Source: Neobacillus niacini (GTDB lineage Bacteria > Bacillota > Bacilli > Bacillales > Cytobacillaceae). From it: a stretch of 64,000 bases of DNA. The DNA lies in the NCBI RefSeq assembly GCF_019749295.1, contig NZ_JACWFG010000011.1:496001-560000 (forward strand), read 5' to 3'. Below are positions 9,031 through 18,097 of the stretch, one piece after another. The notes under the pieces are model-generated. The model was not told the DNA's origin. It ran no database searches and was given only the letters and a program-made list of their open reading frames with translations. Made by a program: the position numbers and the translations under genes. Position 1 is the stretch's first letter; every line of letters starts with the position of its first letter.

Positions 9031-9591
9031 ATGAAATTTGTTTTGATATTTGGTCCACAGGCTGTAGGAAAAATGACAGTTGGGCAGGAATTAGCGAAAC
9101 TAACAGGTTTAAAGCTTTTCCATAATCATATGAGCATAGAACTGGTTACCCCTATTTTTGATTTTGGCACAAAAGATGGCCAAAGGTTAGTAAGCTTAAT
9201 CCGTCAGGAAATTTTTGAGTCTGTAGCAAAAAGCGATTTAGAGGGTTTGATTTTTACATATGTATGGGCCTTTGACCATCCATCTGACTGGGAATATGTC
9301 AATAAAGTCTGTGAAATCTTTGAATCGAGAGGCGGGGACGTTTATTTCGTAGAACTTGAGGCAGATTTGGATGAAAGACTTGAGCGCAATAAAAGCCCTC
9401 ATCGACTTGAACATAAACCTACAAAGAGAAACATTGAATGGTCTGAAAATAATTTAAAAGAGTCTATGAAAAAATACCGATTAAATTCCATGGACGGTGA
9501 AATCAAAAGAAAGAATTATATTAGAATAAACAATACTAACATGAGTGCAGAGGAAGCAGCCAAAGCGATCAAAGATAAGTTCAAATTATAA
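9031..9591 (+). CDS. P-loop kinase-like NTPase
   Basis: A 186-residue protein with an N-terminal Walker A motif GPQAVGKMT at about residues 8-16, of the shikimate/gluconate-kinase-like (AAA_33) type. Two other segments fit a small-molecule kinase lid: ELEADLDERLERNKSPHRLEHKPTKRN, and an Asn-rich C-terminal helix NTNMSAEEAAKAI. The substrate is unknown. The ATG is chosen because GTAGGAGG stands seven bases upstream; the open frame extends further back without a ribosome site. A GNAT gene follows 19 bases later. Confidence 0.75.
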   Translation: MKFVLIFGPQAVGKMTVGQELAKLTGLKLFHNHMSIELVTPIFDFGTKDGQRLVSLIRQEIFESVAKSDLEGLIFTYVWAFDHPSDWEYVNKVCEIFESRGGDVYFVELEADLDERLERNKSPHRLEHKPTKRNIEWSENNLKESMKKYRLNSMDGEIKRKNYIRINNTNMSAEEAAKAIKDKFKL

Positions 9592-9610
9592 CGGGTAAGA
9601 GGAGAGTATT

Positions 9611-10138
9611 ATGGACATAAAATTTATAAAAGTAAAAGAACCCAGCGAAACGCTCGTAGATGTTTTTAATCGGTGGGATAATGATGAGGTATTAATTCCG
9701 TTGACACGTCCGAATAAAAACAAGGCTGAATTGGACCGCAGGGATACGATGACCTTGGATGATTTAAAACAAAGATTAGACCACCATCATATTTATTTGA
9801 TTTACCTGGATGACCAATTAATTGGAGAAATGAATTACAGTGTTGATCCAAACCATCTTTTTAAAAAAGAAGAAGGTACAGCATGGATTGGAATTACGAT
9901 TGGTGAGCTTGAAGGCAGAAGCAAAGGGATTGGATATCAGGCAATCCAATTTTTAGAGGAAGAAATCATGAAGCAGGGGCTTAGCCGGGTTGAGTTAGGT
10001 GTGTTTGAATTTAATACACAAGCACAAAAGCTTTATAAGAAGTTAGGGTATAAGGAAATTGGACGAATTGAGAATTTTACTTATTGGGCTGGTAAGATGT
10101 GGTTTGACATTCGTATGGAGAAGTATTTAGAGATATGA
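9611..10138 (+). CDS. GNAT family N-acetyltransferase
   Basis: A 175-residue acetyltransferase: GITIGELEGRSKGIGYQAIQFLEEE is the acetyl-CoA loop and VELGVFEFNTQAQKLYKKLGYKEIG the motif B end. Acceptor unknown. The ATG follows AAGAGGAGAG. Its stop overlaps the start of the next gene (ATGA), so the kinase-like gene, this gene and the D-threonine-aldolase-like gene probably form one operon. Confidence 0.87.
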   Translation: MDIKFIKVKEPSETLVDVFNRWDNDEVLIPLTRPNKNKAELDRRDTMTLDDLKQRLDHHHIYLIYLDDQLIGEMNYSVDPNHLFKKEEGTAWIGITIGELEGRSKGIGYQAIQFLEEEIMKQGLSRVELGVFEFNTQAQKLYKKLGYKEIGRIENFTYWAGKMWFDIRMEKYLEI

Positions 10139-11241
10139 GGATGGTTCAGACACTTGAAACTCCATCATTGCTTCTTGATTATCAAAAGTTGGTAATGAAT
10201 ATAAAGAATATAGCTGACTTTGCAGAGGACCAGGGTATTTCCTATCGACCTCATATCAAAACACATAAATCTGTCAAAATAGCAAAGCTCCAGCTAGAAG
10301 CAGGTGCAGTGGGAGTCACCTGTGCAAAAGTAAGCGAAGCAGAAGTAATGGCTGCTGGCGGGATTAACGATATATTAATTGCCTATCCGATATCAAGTCC
10401 CGATAAAATTAAGAAAATAGTAGACCTCCTGCAGCAAGGAGTTCACCTGAAAGTGTCCGTAGATCATACGGAATCACTAGGGTATCTTCAGCAAGGACTG
10501 GAACAGTCTCCTTTTACGCTAGAAGTATGGATCAAAGTGAATTCTGGGCTCAATCGCTGTGGTGTGGAACCTGGACAGGAAGCTGTTTTATTAGCAAAAG
10601 CAATTTTGTCTCATTCAAAGCTTAAACTCGGAGGTATTTTTACACATGCTGGACATTCGTATGCAGCGAAAACCTATGAAGAAATTGAGAACATAGGCCT
10701 GCAGGAAGGGCTTGCAGTCGTTGAAAGCGCAAAGGAATGTGAACAGGCTGGTATTCTAATTCCCGTTCGAAGTGTTGGTTCCACTCCAACCTTTAGGGTT
10801 GCAGGAAAAATACCTGGTATAACAGAAATAAGGCCAGGTAATGCAGTGTTTTTCGATGGTATCCAAGTAGGTCTTGGTGTTGCAAACACAGACAATTGTG
10901 CAGTAACCCTGCTGGCATCAGTGGTGGGTGAATATAAAGATCGGATCATTCTTGATACAGGCAGTAAGTCACTATGTTTAGACAAGGGTGCACATGGCAA
11001 TCAGACTGTCAGCGGGTTCGGCCAGATCATCGGTCATCCTGAAGTCATCATACAACGTTTATCGGAAGAACATGGGGTAGGTAGTTTAACAGGAGAAACA
11101 AAACTAAAGATAAATGATAAAGTACAGATCATTCCCAACCATGCCTGTACGGTCGTGAATCAGTTTGAAGAGTATGTGGTTCATGAGAATGGAAAGGAAA
11201 TAGACGTATGGAAGGTAGACGCTAGGGGAATGGTTAAATAA
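10135..11241 (+). CDS. D-threonine aldolase / D-serine dehydratase-like PLP enzyme
   Basis: Fold-type III PLP enzyme (alanine racemase-like barrel). The PLP lysine is in RPHIKTHKS near residue 45, and GGIFTHAGHSY and SVGSTPT bind PLP phosphate. The C-terminal HACTVVN supplies the His/Cys pair that holds the divalent metal in D-threonine aldolase and DSD1-type D-serine dehydratase. At 368 residues the length is right. It would split D-beta-hydroxy amino acids, for example D-threonine to glycine and acetaldehyde. Start overlaps the upstream GNAT gene by four bases; a second in-frame ATG lies two codons on. Confidence 0.85.
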   Translation: MRMVQTLETPSLLLDYQKLVMNIKNIADFAEDQGISYRPHIKTHKSVKIAKLQLEAGAVGVTCAKVSEAEVMAAGGINDILIAYPISSPDKIKKIVDLLQQGVHLKVSVDHTESLGYLQQGLEQSPFTLEVWIKVNSGLNRCGVEPGQEAVLLAKAILSHSKLKLGGIFTHAGHSYAAKTYEEIENIGLQEGLAVVESAKECEQAGILIPVRSVGSTPTFRVAGKIPGITEIRPGNAVFFDGIQVGLGVANTDNCAVTLLASVVGEYKDRIILDTGSKSLCLDKGAHGNQTVSGFGQIIGHPEVIIQRLSEEHGVGSLTGETKLKINDKVQIIPNHACTVVNQFEEYVVHENGKEIDVWKVDARGMVK

Positions 11242-11251
11242 TTTACTACAT

Positions 11252-11288
11252 AACATCGCCACAAAACTTGGGCGGTGTTTTATATTTT
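11252..11288 (+). terminator. Terminator
   Basis: Stem AACATCGCC/GGCGGTGTT followed by a T/A-rich tail, 10 bases after the aldolase-like gene. Confidence 0.8.
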
Positions 11289-11388
11289 TTATATTACTCT
11301 CTACAAATTTGATAGATATAACCTTGTTCGTTATGATAGGTAAAAAAGTAGTTTTTAAAGGTATTTTGAAGGGAGACCAGCAAGCATA

Positions 11389-12477
11389 ATGCTATATCTA
11401 CTGATCATTTTAGGTGTTCTAGCGATAGGAATCATCCTATTTATAACATTACACCCGACATTTGGTGCAAGCCCAAGTAAGCAGGATCGTGAGAGTTATC
11501 GTATTTTCAACCATTATAAAAACGGTAAATTTGTCAATCAAAATCCGACCGATATGAAGATGGATGTATCTGCCATTCTTTCATTAATGAAAGATTCCTT
11601 AACAGGAAAAGCGGAGCGAAGTCCAAGTACCCCTATTCCGATTTCTCTTAATTGGGATAAGATCCACAGTAACGAAGACTGTTTAACATGGTTTGGTCAT
11701 TCAACGATGCTCCTTACATTAGACAAAAAGAGAATTCTGATTGATCCAATGTTTGGACACACTCCATCACCCGTCTCGTTTGTTGGAACTAAGCGTTATA
11801 GTGAAGATTTATTAGATGTGATTGAGAAGTTACCGCCAATCGATGTTGTATTAATCACACACGACCATTATGATCATTTAGATTATCCATCCATGATCAG
11901 ATTGAAAAATAAAGTGAGACATTTCTTTGTTCCGCTTGGTGTAGCAGCGCATCTTTTGAAGTGGGGAATTAATGAAGACAGAATAACAGAATGTAATTGG
12001 TGGGATGAAGTCAAGTGGGAAGGTTTAACGATTGCGTCCGTTCCATCCCAGCATTTTTCAGGCAGGGGATTGTTCAATCGAAATAGCACCTTATGGAATG
12101 GCTGGGTGATACTTGGAGAAAATCAAAGGATTTATACGAGTGGCGACGGTGGGTACGGACCGCATTTTAAGCAGGTCGGTGAAAAATATGGTCCCTTTGA
12201 CCTCACTTTGATGGAAGGCGGTCAATATGATAGACGATGGTCAGCGATTCATATGCAGCCAGAAGAATCCGTTCAAGCTCATCTGGATGTAAAAGGAAAA
12301 AATATGATGCTGATTCATTGGGGAGCTTTTACACTCGCGTATCATAGCTGGACAGATCCAGTTGAACGTGCGATAAGTGCAGCACTTGAAAAACAAGTTA
12401 ATATAATAGCTCCACGACTAGGAGAAACCGTCCTTCTAAATGGTAACCTGGCTGCTCCTAAAACCTGGTGGAAATGA
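11389..12477 (+). CDS. MBL-fold hydrolase, NAPE-PLD/RomA-like
   Basis: Metallo-beta-lactamase-fold phosphodiesterase-like protein of 362 residues. An N-terminal hydrophobic segment (residues 1-21) probably anchors it in the membrane. The metal motif THDHYDHLD is preceded by CLTWFGHSTMLL; other likely ligands are in SGDGGYG and LIHWGAFTLAYH. This arrangement is that of the N-acylphosphatidylethanolamine phospholipase D-like group rather than of beta-lactamases. The substrate in bacteria is not established. It precedes a MarR gene but is separated by a terminator. Confidence 0.82.
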   Translation: MLYLLIILGVLAIGIILFITLHPTFGASPSKQDRESYRIFNHYKNGKFVNQNPTDMKMDVSAILSLMKDSLTGKAERSPSTPIPISLNWDKIHSNEDCLTWFGHSTMLLTLDKKRILIDPMFGHTPSPVSFVGTKRYSEDLLDVIEKLPPIDVVLITHDHYDHLDYPSMIRLKNKVRHFFVPLGVAAHLLKWGINEDRITECNWWDEVKWEGLTIASVPSQHFSGRGLFNRNSTLWNGWVILGENQRIYTSGDGGYGPHFKQVGEKYGPFDLTLMEGGQYDRRWSAIHMQPEESVQAHLDVKGKNMMLIHWGAFTLAYHSWTDPVERAISAALEKQVNIIAPRLGETVLLNGNLAAPKTWWK

Positions 12478-12483
12478 AGTATT

Positions 12484-12511
12484 AGATGTCAACCAAATTG
12501 ACATCTTTTTT
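12484..12511 (+). terminator. Terminator that also contains a copy of the MarR-type operator
   Basis: Stem AGATGTCAA/TTGACATCT with a T run. Its centre, GTCAACCAAATTGAC (12488-12502), differs by one base from the reverse complement of the palindrome at 13130-13144 in front of the MFS gene. It lies 42 bases before the marR-like gene, so it may serve both as terminator and as regulator binding site. Confidence 0.75.
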
Positions 12512-12549
12512 CAGGTTTTGTATAGTAGGTGGTGTAGAATAGGATTGGA

Positions 12550-12993
12550 GTGAAACATTTGATTTCAAACTCTGAATTACAAAATTTAGACCTGATCGAC
12601 CTATTAAGTGAACGGCATAGTTTAGTCCGTAAAATTTCAGAAACATCATGGAATAATCAAAGTGAGATTCATATTTCTAACTCTGAATGGTATATTATGG
12701 CTCGTATTTATAAAAAAAAGCCAAACATATCGTATATTACAAAAAATGTAGAGATTTCTCGTCAGGCGATACATAAGTTTATCAATAAGCTTGCTGAAAA
12801 AGGTCTAGTCCAAGTTGAAAATGTTGAAAACAATAAGAAAGAAAAGTGTATCCAGTTAACAGCTTTAGGTGAAGAATGCTACGAAAAAAACGAGGCTCTG
12901 AAGGCACAGCTTGAGAATAAAATTGCTGAAAAAATCGGTGCTGAGCAAGTAAGCACTTTAAAAGAAATATTAAAGCTAGATTGGCATATTTAA
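12550..12993 (+). CDS. MarR family transcriptional regulator
   Basis: A 147-residue winged-helix protein. The recognition region is ISYITKNVEISRQAIHKFINKLAEKGLV, followed by a basic wing and TALGEECYEKNEALKAQLENKI, as in MarR/SlyA. Start GTG or the following ATG-poor region: the frame opens at a GTG after ATTGGA. It is followed by a terminator and then a drug-efflux-type MFS gene whose promoter carries a palindrome overlapping the -35 box; a near-identical palindrome precedes this gene. That suggests repression of itself and of the transporter. Confidence 0.88.
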   Translation: MKHLISNSELQNLDLIDLLSERHSLVRKISETSWNNQSEIHISNSEWYIMARIYKKKPNISYITKNVEISRQAIHKFINKLAEKGLVQVENVENNKKEKCIQLTALGEECYEKNEALKAQLENKIAEKIGAEQVSTLKEILKLDWHI

Positions 12994-13005
12994 TCATCTG
13001 AAAAC

Positions 13006-13038
13006 CCACGCTTTGTGAAACCGAGCGTGGTTTTTTTT
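13006..13038 (+). terminator. Terminator after marR-like gene
   Basis: Stem CCACGCT/AGCGTGG followed by eight T. Confidence 0.85.
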
Positions 13039-13093
13039 ATTTATTTTCCTTAAATCTCCAATATTATACATGCATTCACTCCCATTACAAATC

Positions 13094-13108
13094 GTCAACT
13101 AGGTTTAT
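13094..13108. promoter_or_regulatory. Degenerate second operator for the MarR-type regulator
   Basis: GTCAACTAGGTTTAT shares its left arm GTCAACT-GGTT with the full palindrome 36 bases downstream. It is a plausible auxiliary site; confidence is limited because the right arm is lost. Confidence 0.45.
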
Positions 13109-13129
13109 AATAACATAAAAAAATTTTTT

Positions 13130-13169
13130 GTCAACTTGGTTGACGTTTGAAGAGAAAATTTGATATAGT
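13130..13169 (+). promoter_or_regulatory. MFS gene promoter with overlapping palindromic operator
   Basis: Palindrome GTCAACTTGGTTGAC (13130-13144) overlaps the -35 box TTGACG (13140-13145); the -10 TATAGT (13164-13169) follows after 18 bases. A repressor bound here would block RNA polymerase. The MarR-type gene upstream is the obvious candidate. Confidence 0.78.
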
Positions 13170-13280
13170 AAGCAAGTTCGTTTGTAAGCGGGGGTGTACA
13201 ACGAAAGATTGGATAATGGCTGATAATTGAAATGAAGACTATCATTTCAGCACAATAGATTACGATAGAAGGAGATTTTT

Positions 13281-14735
13281 ATGAGTACACAAATTCAAGT
13301 TAAAAATCCAAAAACAATGGCATTCATCTTAATGCTAGGTGCATTTGCTGGATTATTTGGTGAAACGGCATTAAATATGGCGTTATCAAATATTATGGAA
13401 CAATTTGAAGTCACAGCAGCAACGGCACAGTGGCTGACAACAGGCTATTTATTGGTATTAGCGATTTTAGTGCCAATCTCTGCACTATTAATGAAATGGT
13501 TTACGACAAGACAATTGGTTATTGGGGGACTGACTATTTCGCTGTTTGGGGCAATTTTAGCAGCGTTAAATATTAACTTTAGTGTTTTATTACTTGGGCG
13601 TGTTGTTCAAGCGATTGGAACAGGTCTTTTATTACCTGTGATGCTGAGTGTTATGCTTCTCATTTTCCCAATTCAGAAACGTGGAGTAGTAATGGGGCTT
13701 ATGGGTCTTGTTATTACATTAGCTCCAGCACTAGGACCAACACTTTCAGGTGTCATTATTAGTACATTAAGCTGGCCATATATTTTCTGGTTTAGTGCCA
13801 TTGCATATGTATTATTGATCTTGGTTGCTATTGTTAAAGTTGAGAATGTTTCGGAAATTACGAAACCAAAGATCGATGTATCTTCCATTCTATTATCAAC
13901 CATTGGTTTTGGCGGCTTAATTTATGCCTTAAGTACCATGGCTGAAGCAGCTATTTCATCACCTAAAGTATGGGCACCATTACTAGTAGGTATAATCGCA
14001 TTAGTATCTTTTGGGATTCGTCAAAATAAAATGGCTCAGCCTATGGTTAATTTACGTGTCTTTAAATATCCTATGTTCACATTAGGAACTTTAACGATGT
14101 TCCTGGGTATTTTAATTATTTTATCAACAGGAATTTTACTGCCCATGTATTTAAAAGGTGCTTTATTATTTAGTGCTGCGATGGCTGGTTTAATATTACT
14201 CCCTGGTAATGCAGTCAACTTTATTTTGTCACCGATTGTAGGAGCTCTTTTTGATAAAATTGGGGCGCGCCGTTTTACTATTAGTGGTTTTATCTTAGTC
14301 TTGATTGGGAATATCGTTTTTCTTTCCACTCTTTCAAGTCATACACCTGCATGGCAAGTGGCAGCAGCATTTATGATTTTATTCTTTGGGTTAACAATGG
14401 TTATGATGCCAGCCCAAACAAATGCAATGAATCAATTACCACGTGAGTTATATGCTGATGGATCAGCCGCTATGAATACGTTGAATCAAGTAGCAGGGGC
14501 TGCAGGTACGGCGATTGCCATCACGGTATTTACGAGTGGTCAAAATAGTTATGTAATGGACTTTCCTAATGCCACCCAGCCTGAAATATTAGCTGCTGGA
14601 ATTAAATATGCATTCTACTTTATTACAGGGATTTCAGTAGTAGGATTAATAGGTTCTTTCTTTGTGAGAAGATCAAGTACAGTAACAAAAAAATTATCAA
14701 TTGCAGTAAAAACAACAGAACCTGTGCGTAGTTAG
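13281..14735 (+). CDS. MFS multidrug efflux transporter, DHA2 (14-TM) family
   Basis: A 484-residue proton-driven exporter with about 14 hydrophobic segments. Motif A-type RRxTISG (FDKIGARRFTISG) and motif C-type sequence GVVMGLMGLVITLAPALGPTLSGVI mark it as an antiporter of the EmrB/LmrB/MdrP group. Substrate unknown; a toxic compound sensed by the neighbouring MarR regulator is likely. The ATG follows AGAAGGAGA. Transcript leader of about 100 bases from the predicted promoter. Confidence 0.9.
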   Translation: MSTQIQVKNPKTMAFILMLGAFAGLFGETALNMALSNIMEQFEVTAATAQWLTTGYLLVLAILVPISALLMKWFTTRQLVIGGLTISLFGAILAALNINFSVLLLGRVVQAIGTGLLLPVMLSVMLLIFPIQKRGVVMGLMGLVITLAPALGPTLSGVIISTLSWPYIFWFSAIAYVLLILVAIVKVENVSEITKPKIDVSSILLSTIGFGGLIYALSTMAEAAISSPKVWAPLLVGIIALVSFGIRQNKMAQPMVNLRVFKYPMFTLGTLTMFLGILIILSTGILLPMYLKGALLFSAAMAGLILLPGNAVNFILSPIVGALFDKIGARRFTISGFILVLIGNIVFLSTLSSHTPAWQVAAAFMILFFGLTMVMMPAQTNAMNQLPRELYADGSAAMNTLNQVAGAAGTAIAITVFTSGQNSYVMDFPNATQPEILAAGIKYAFYFITGISVVGLIGSFFVRRSSTVTKKLSIAVKTTEPVRS

Positions 14736-14868
14736 TATATATAAAAAGTATTCAAATCAAATAACCACCCTGCTCCTAAGAGAGCGGTTCAGATATAAAG
14801 AGGAGAAATTGTCAAGTATTACTATTTTCCTTTTTGAACAGTATAATCAAGGATGGGAGTTGAGATAA

Positions 14869-16029
14869 ATGAATGCAAAAGACATAGCTAATATCCGGAA
14901 GCAGTTTAAATTAAACAATGATCTTATGAAAATCCGAGAAATCTTAAATGTTTATGTTCAGAAAGAGTCAGGTGAGATTTACCATTCCGTTATTTCACCA
15001 TTTGAAATGTTAGATCAGGAGTCACAAGAGTTATTTTTGGTGAATTTCAAAAAAGTTTTAACAGGAAATCTCGATGCTAAATTGTTTGAGCTGAAATTTC
15101 AACGGGATGTGGAAGACAGCACACAAATGATCCTTTTTGATGGATTACAATCGGATACCACAGATGATTGGATTGACCATATGCACCAAATCGTTGGAAA
15201 AATGTTTGCTCATACGGTTTATGAATTTGATACAGTGGTGACGTTTATAAGGGGAGAATACCGTAAAGCAACCAAGAAACGTGACCCGGAGTCAGAAGAA
15301 GGCGGGAATGATGAGGTTTATTCCAACGAGTTTATCCTCTGCAGTCTCAATAAAACCGATCAGCCAAAAAGAGCATTGGTATTTGATTATATTGAAAGAG
15401 AATTTAGATCCAATAATGCCTTTGATCCGATTATTAATTTAGCACAGCCGTTGTCAGGCTTCTTGTTCCCTGCATTCAATGACAATGCTGCAGATGTAAA
15501 CCATATACTATACTGCGCAGGAAAAGCCAATCAACCAGATGAGACTTTTATTGAACAGGTACTTAATTGCGAAGAAATCATTACAGCATTGGAAGAAAAA
15601 GACAGCTTTGAACTTATTCTGAATAAAGTAATCGGGGACACAGTAGATTCCCAGGTGATTTCTAACGTTTACGAGGAAATTGACAGGGTGGTCCAGGAGA
15701 ATAAAGAAAATGAAGAAAGTGAAGCACCGATGCTGGATTCTCGGGATATTGAACGAATTTTAACCGTTAGCGGAGTCGAGAATGTAGATACTGCGAAGGT
15801 TGAACATGCATTTAAAGCGATTGTCGATGATGAAAAACATGACTTCAAAGCAAGTAATTTAGTTCCTAAATCAATAAAAATTGAAACAAAGGTAGCAAAT
15901 CTATCCCTCAGCCCGATAGACCTGAAACATGTAAAATATATAATGTTCCAAGGAAAACGGTGCTTATTGTTGGAAATTGACGATGATGTTGTTGTGGAAG
16001 GTTTCAAACTTGAATCAGAAATAGTCTAA
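14869..16029 (+). CDS. DUF4317 family protein
   Basis: A 386-residue soluble acidic protein beginning MNAKDIANIRKQFKLNNDLM, with the FNVYVQKESGEIYH-like block and the CGAGKANQPDETF-like central region typical of DUF4317. Function unknown. No membrane or metal motifs. Single-gene unit ending in a terminator. Confidence 0.82.
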   Translation: MNAKDIANIRKQFKLNNDLMKIREILNVYVQKESGEIYHSVISPFEMLDQESQELFLVNFKKVLTGNLDAKLFELKFQRDVEDSTQMILFDGLQSDTTDDWIDHMHQIVGKMFAHTVYEFDTVVTFIRGEYRKATKKRDPESEEGGNDEVYSNEFILCSLNKTDQPKRALVFDYIEREFRSNNAFDPIINLAQPLSGFLFPAFNDNAADVNHILYCAGKANQPDETFIEQVLNCEEIITALEEKDSFELILNKVIGDTVDSQVISNVYEEIDRVVQENKENEESEAPMLDSRDIERILTVSGVENVDTAKVEHAFKAIVDDEKHDFKASNLVPKSIKIETKVANLSLSPIDLKHVKYIMFQGKRCLLLEIDDDVVVEGFKLESEIV

Positions 16030-16069
16030 TGTGTATATAGGGACAGGTTCCTGCATGTAAATTGAATAA

Positions 16070-16107
16070 AAGTGGTTCTCTATATTTGTAGAGGCCGCTT
16101 TTTTTGT
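16070..16107 (+). terminator. Terminator after the DUF4317 gene
   Basis: Imperfect stem AGTGGTTCTCTATA/TAGAGGCCGCT followed by seven T. Confidence 0.7.
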
Positions 16108-16233
16108 TTGCGGTACCAACTATTTTTATGAAGTTAGAAAATTGTACAGGTTACAAAAATGGACCTAGGTAATAGGGACTACCATTCATTTCATATATTA
16201 AGAAGGAAGTGTGTAAACGCGAGGAGGGACACC

Positions 16234-17025
16234 ATGGCAACAAATCAGATTGTTGCTAGATCATTAGACGAAATAGAATTTTGGTCTAGGATTATGAAAG
16301 AACATGCTCTATTTTTAAGCCTGGGATTCACCTTTGAACAGAAACAATTGATTGAAGAAGCACAGCAGTATATGGCTCTTTTCGAGAGAATTGAGGAGAA
16401 GCTATCTAGGTTTACGGTGAATTCAGATCCACGTCAAGTTCAAGCTTTTAATACCGAAGTTTTTCAAGCTGCTGCATCTATTTATGGGTATAAAAGGAAG
16501 ATATTAGATTTAACGCTTCGATGTCAAATCAGGCACAACAATTTCCCTTTATTAGTGGATCATATTAGCAGAGAAGCTGCTTATTTTGCGAATCGGTTAA
16601 AAGAACTAAATGAAGGAAAATTAGCTCCAACACCAGATACTGTGATTGAAGAGAATGTATTTTTCTTAAAGATTATGGCTGACCATGCTAAGTTTATCGG
16701 ACATCTTCTAGATCCATCGGAAAGGAAATTAGTGGACCAGGCGAGAGAGTTTAGTAATGATTTTGACCAATTATTGTTTCAAGCCGTAGATTTGGATTAT
16801 ATGCGGCCACAATCTGAAACAAAACCTTTATTGAGTCAATTTTTAAACCAGAATAAAGTATCCGTTTCATCTTTAAGAGATTTCAAGAAAACAGCAAGAG
16901 AATTAATCGAAGCATGTCGAATTAAAAGTAATATACATCCTTTGTTAGCAGACCACACTTTTAGAGAAGCAGAGAGATTCCTGGAAATCATCGATATGTT
17001 TGAAGCTAATTTAAGTAGAGCTTAA
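16234..17025 (+). CDS. DUF2935 family protein (two copies of the domain)
   Basis: A 263-residue helical protein with two repeats of about 125 residues, each starting EIEFWSRIMKEHALFL or ENVFFLKIMADHAKFI and ending LLVDH-REAxxFxxxL. The conserved E-x-x-H and D-H-x-x-R-E-A positions in each repeat look like ferritin/hemerythrin-style metal ligands. Function unknown. The ATG is chosen for GAGGAGGG seven bases upstream; the longer frame has no ribosome site. Confidence 0.82.
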   Translation: MATNQIVARSLDEIEFWSRIMKEHALFLSLGFTFEQKQLIEEAQQYMALFERIEEKLSRFTVNSDPRQVQAFNTEVFQAAASIYGYKRKILDLTLRCQIRHNNFPLLVDHISREAAYFANRLKELNEGKLAPTPDTVIEENVFFLKIMADHAKFIGHLLDPSERKLVDQAREFSNDFDQLLFQAVDLDYMRPQSETKPLLSQFLNQNKVSVSSLRDFKKTARELIEACRIKSNIHPLLADHTFREAERFLEIIDMFEANLSRA

Positions 17026-17036
17026 TAAACGATAAA

Positions 17037-17076
17037 ACAAACCTTCCAGATACACAGGTGGAAGGTTTGTTTTATT
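17037..17076. terminator. Bidirectional terminator
   Basis: Stem AAACAAACCTTCC/GGAAGGTTTGTTT between two convergent genes. Confidence 0.85.
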
Positions 17077-17128
17077 TGTTGTTTATTTTTCACATGTACT
17101 TCTTGGCAGCGTTTTCATCTGCACTCAC

Positions 17129-17596
17129 TTAAGCTTCTTTTGTCTTAATTCCTTGATCCAAAAGCTGTCCGGCATATGAGATTTCTTTAATCGTTACTAA
17201 AAGTTCCCCAGTTGGTATTTTTAATGATAGCTTTTCGCCATTATTTTTTAAAAGTAGCTGTCTGCCAACTGGTGACAAAAAGGAGATATAGCCGCGATCC
17301 GGATCAGATTCCTCCGGGTAACAAATGACATAATCCTCTGTTTCATTATCCTCTTCATACCATACCGTGACTTTTGTCCCGATTAATACCTTTGGGAAAA
17401 AGGATATATGAGTATTTTTTTGATTTACTTTTAATAAGTCCTCTACCTCTAATACATATAAGTTAAAGAAGTGTTTTAACCGTTCTTGTATAGGGGTGGA
17501 TGAAAAGTAAAGTTCTGTTAACTCCTTAATGTTTTCATCAATATAAACTAACTGACGAACGAAGTATTCTCTGCTTTGGAAAGTACTATGGTTCAT
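17129..17596 (-). CDS. GreA/GreB-family C-terminal domain protein
   Basis: A 155-residue protein whose C-terminal half (TKVTVWYEEDNETEDYVI, GYISFLSPVGRQLL) matches the FKBP-like domain of transcript cleavage factors GreA/GreB. The N-terminal 65 residues are helical (FVRQLVYIDENIKELTELYF) but lack the clear DD/E-tip coiled coil that enters the polymerase channel. It could therefore be a Gre-related RNA polymerase-binding factor rather than a cleavage factor. Ribosome site TTGGGGG precedes the ATG. Confidence 0.72.
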   Translation of the reverse strand: MNHSTFQSREYFVRQLVYIDENIKELTELYFSSTPIQERLKHFFNLYVLEVEDLLKVNQKNTHISFFPKVLIGTKVTVWYEEDNETEDYVICYPEESDPDRGYISFLSPVGRQLLLKNNGEKLSLKIPTGELLVTIKEISYAGQLLDQGIKTKEA

Positions 17597-18097
17597 AGTA
17601 AATAACCCCCAAGCTTGGATTTAACTTCCTGCAAAACTTCATTAATTTGTACATAAATAATTCCTCCTAATAAAAAAAATGAAACCTTCCATACGAGAAA
17701 GCAGATAACTGCCGATAATATTGGCCATATCTGAAATTCTGTACAATAAAGGGGCCAAAACCCCTTTATCTAATGGAAGATATTAGTCTTATATTACCAT
17801 ATATATCTAGGAAAATCATGAAAAGAAAGCTGTCGCGTTGACAATACATAGTGACATTACACGGTGACAGGCACCGTCCATGGACACTGTCCACCTCAGG
17901 CGGACAGTTGGAGTTTATTCCGATCAAAAGTTTCAGGAATACTTTTGATTTAAACGATTTTATTCAGAAATTTAATAATTCTTAGTAAAAGTAAATGTTT
18001 TATATGAAATTTTTATAAAATTCAATTAAGATTATCTTAGTATCGTTATATGTTCCTTTGTTTTCGACTCTCTATCCAAAAAATGAGGAGTTGGATT
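17597..18097. other. 500-base gap with hairpin and dispersed repeat
   Basis: No convincing gene. A stem ATAAAGGGG/CCCCTTTAT lies at about 17748-17771. One copy of a 47-base dispersed repeat lies at 17863-17909. The rest is A/T-rich and should contain the promoters for the GreA-like gene (minus) and yyaC (plus). Confidence 0.6.
17863..17909 (+). repeat. Dispersed 47-base repeat, copy A
   Basis: Starts GGTGACAGGCACCGTCC and ends GGCGGACAGTT. It is 45/47 identical to copy B at 33192-33238. Its right half folds as ACTGTCC/GGACAGT. Confidence 0.85.
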
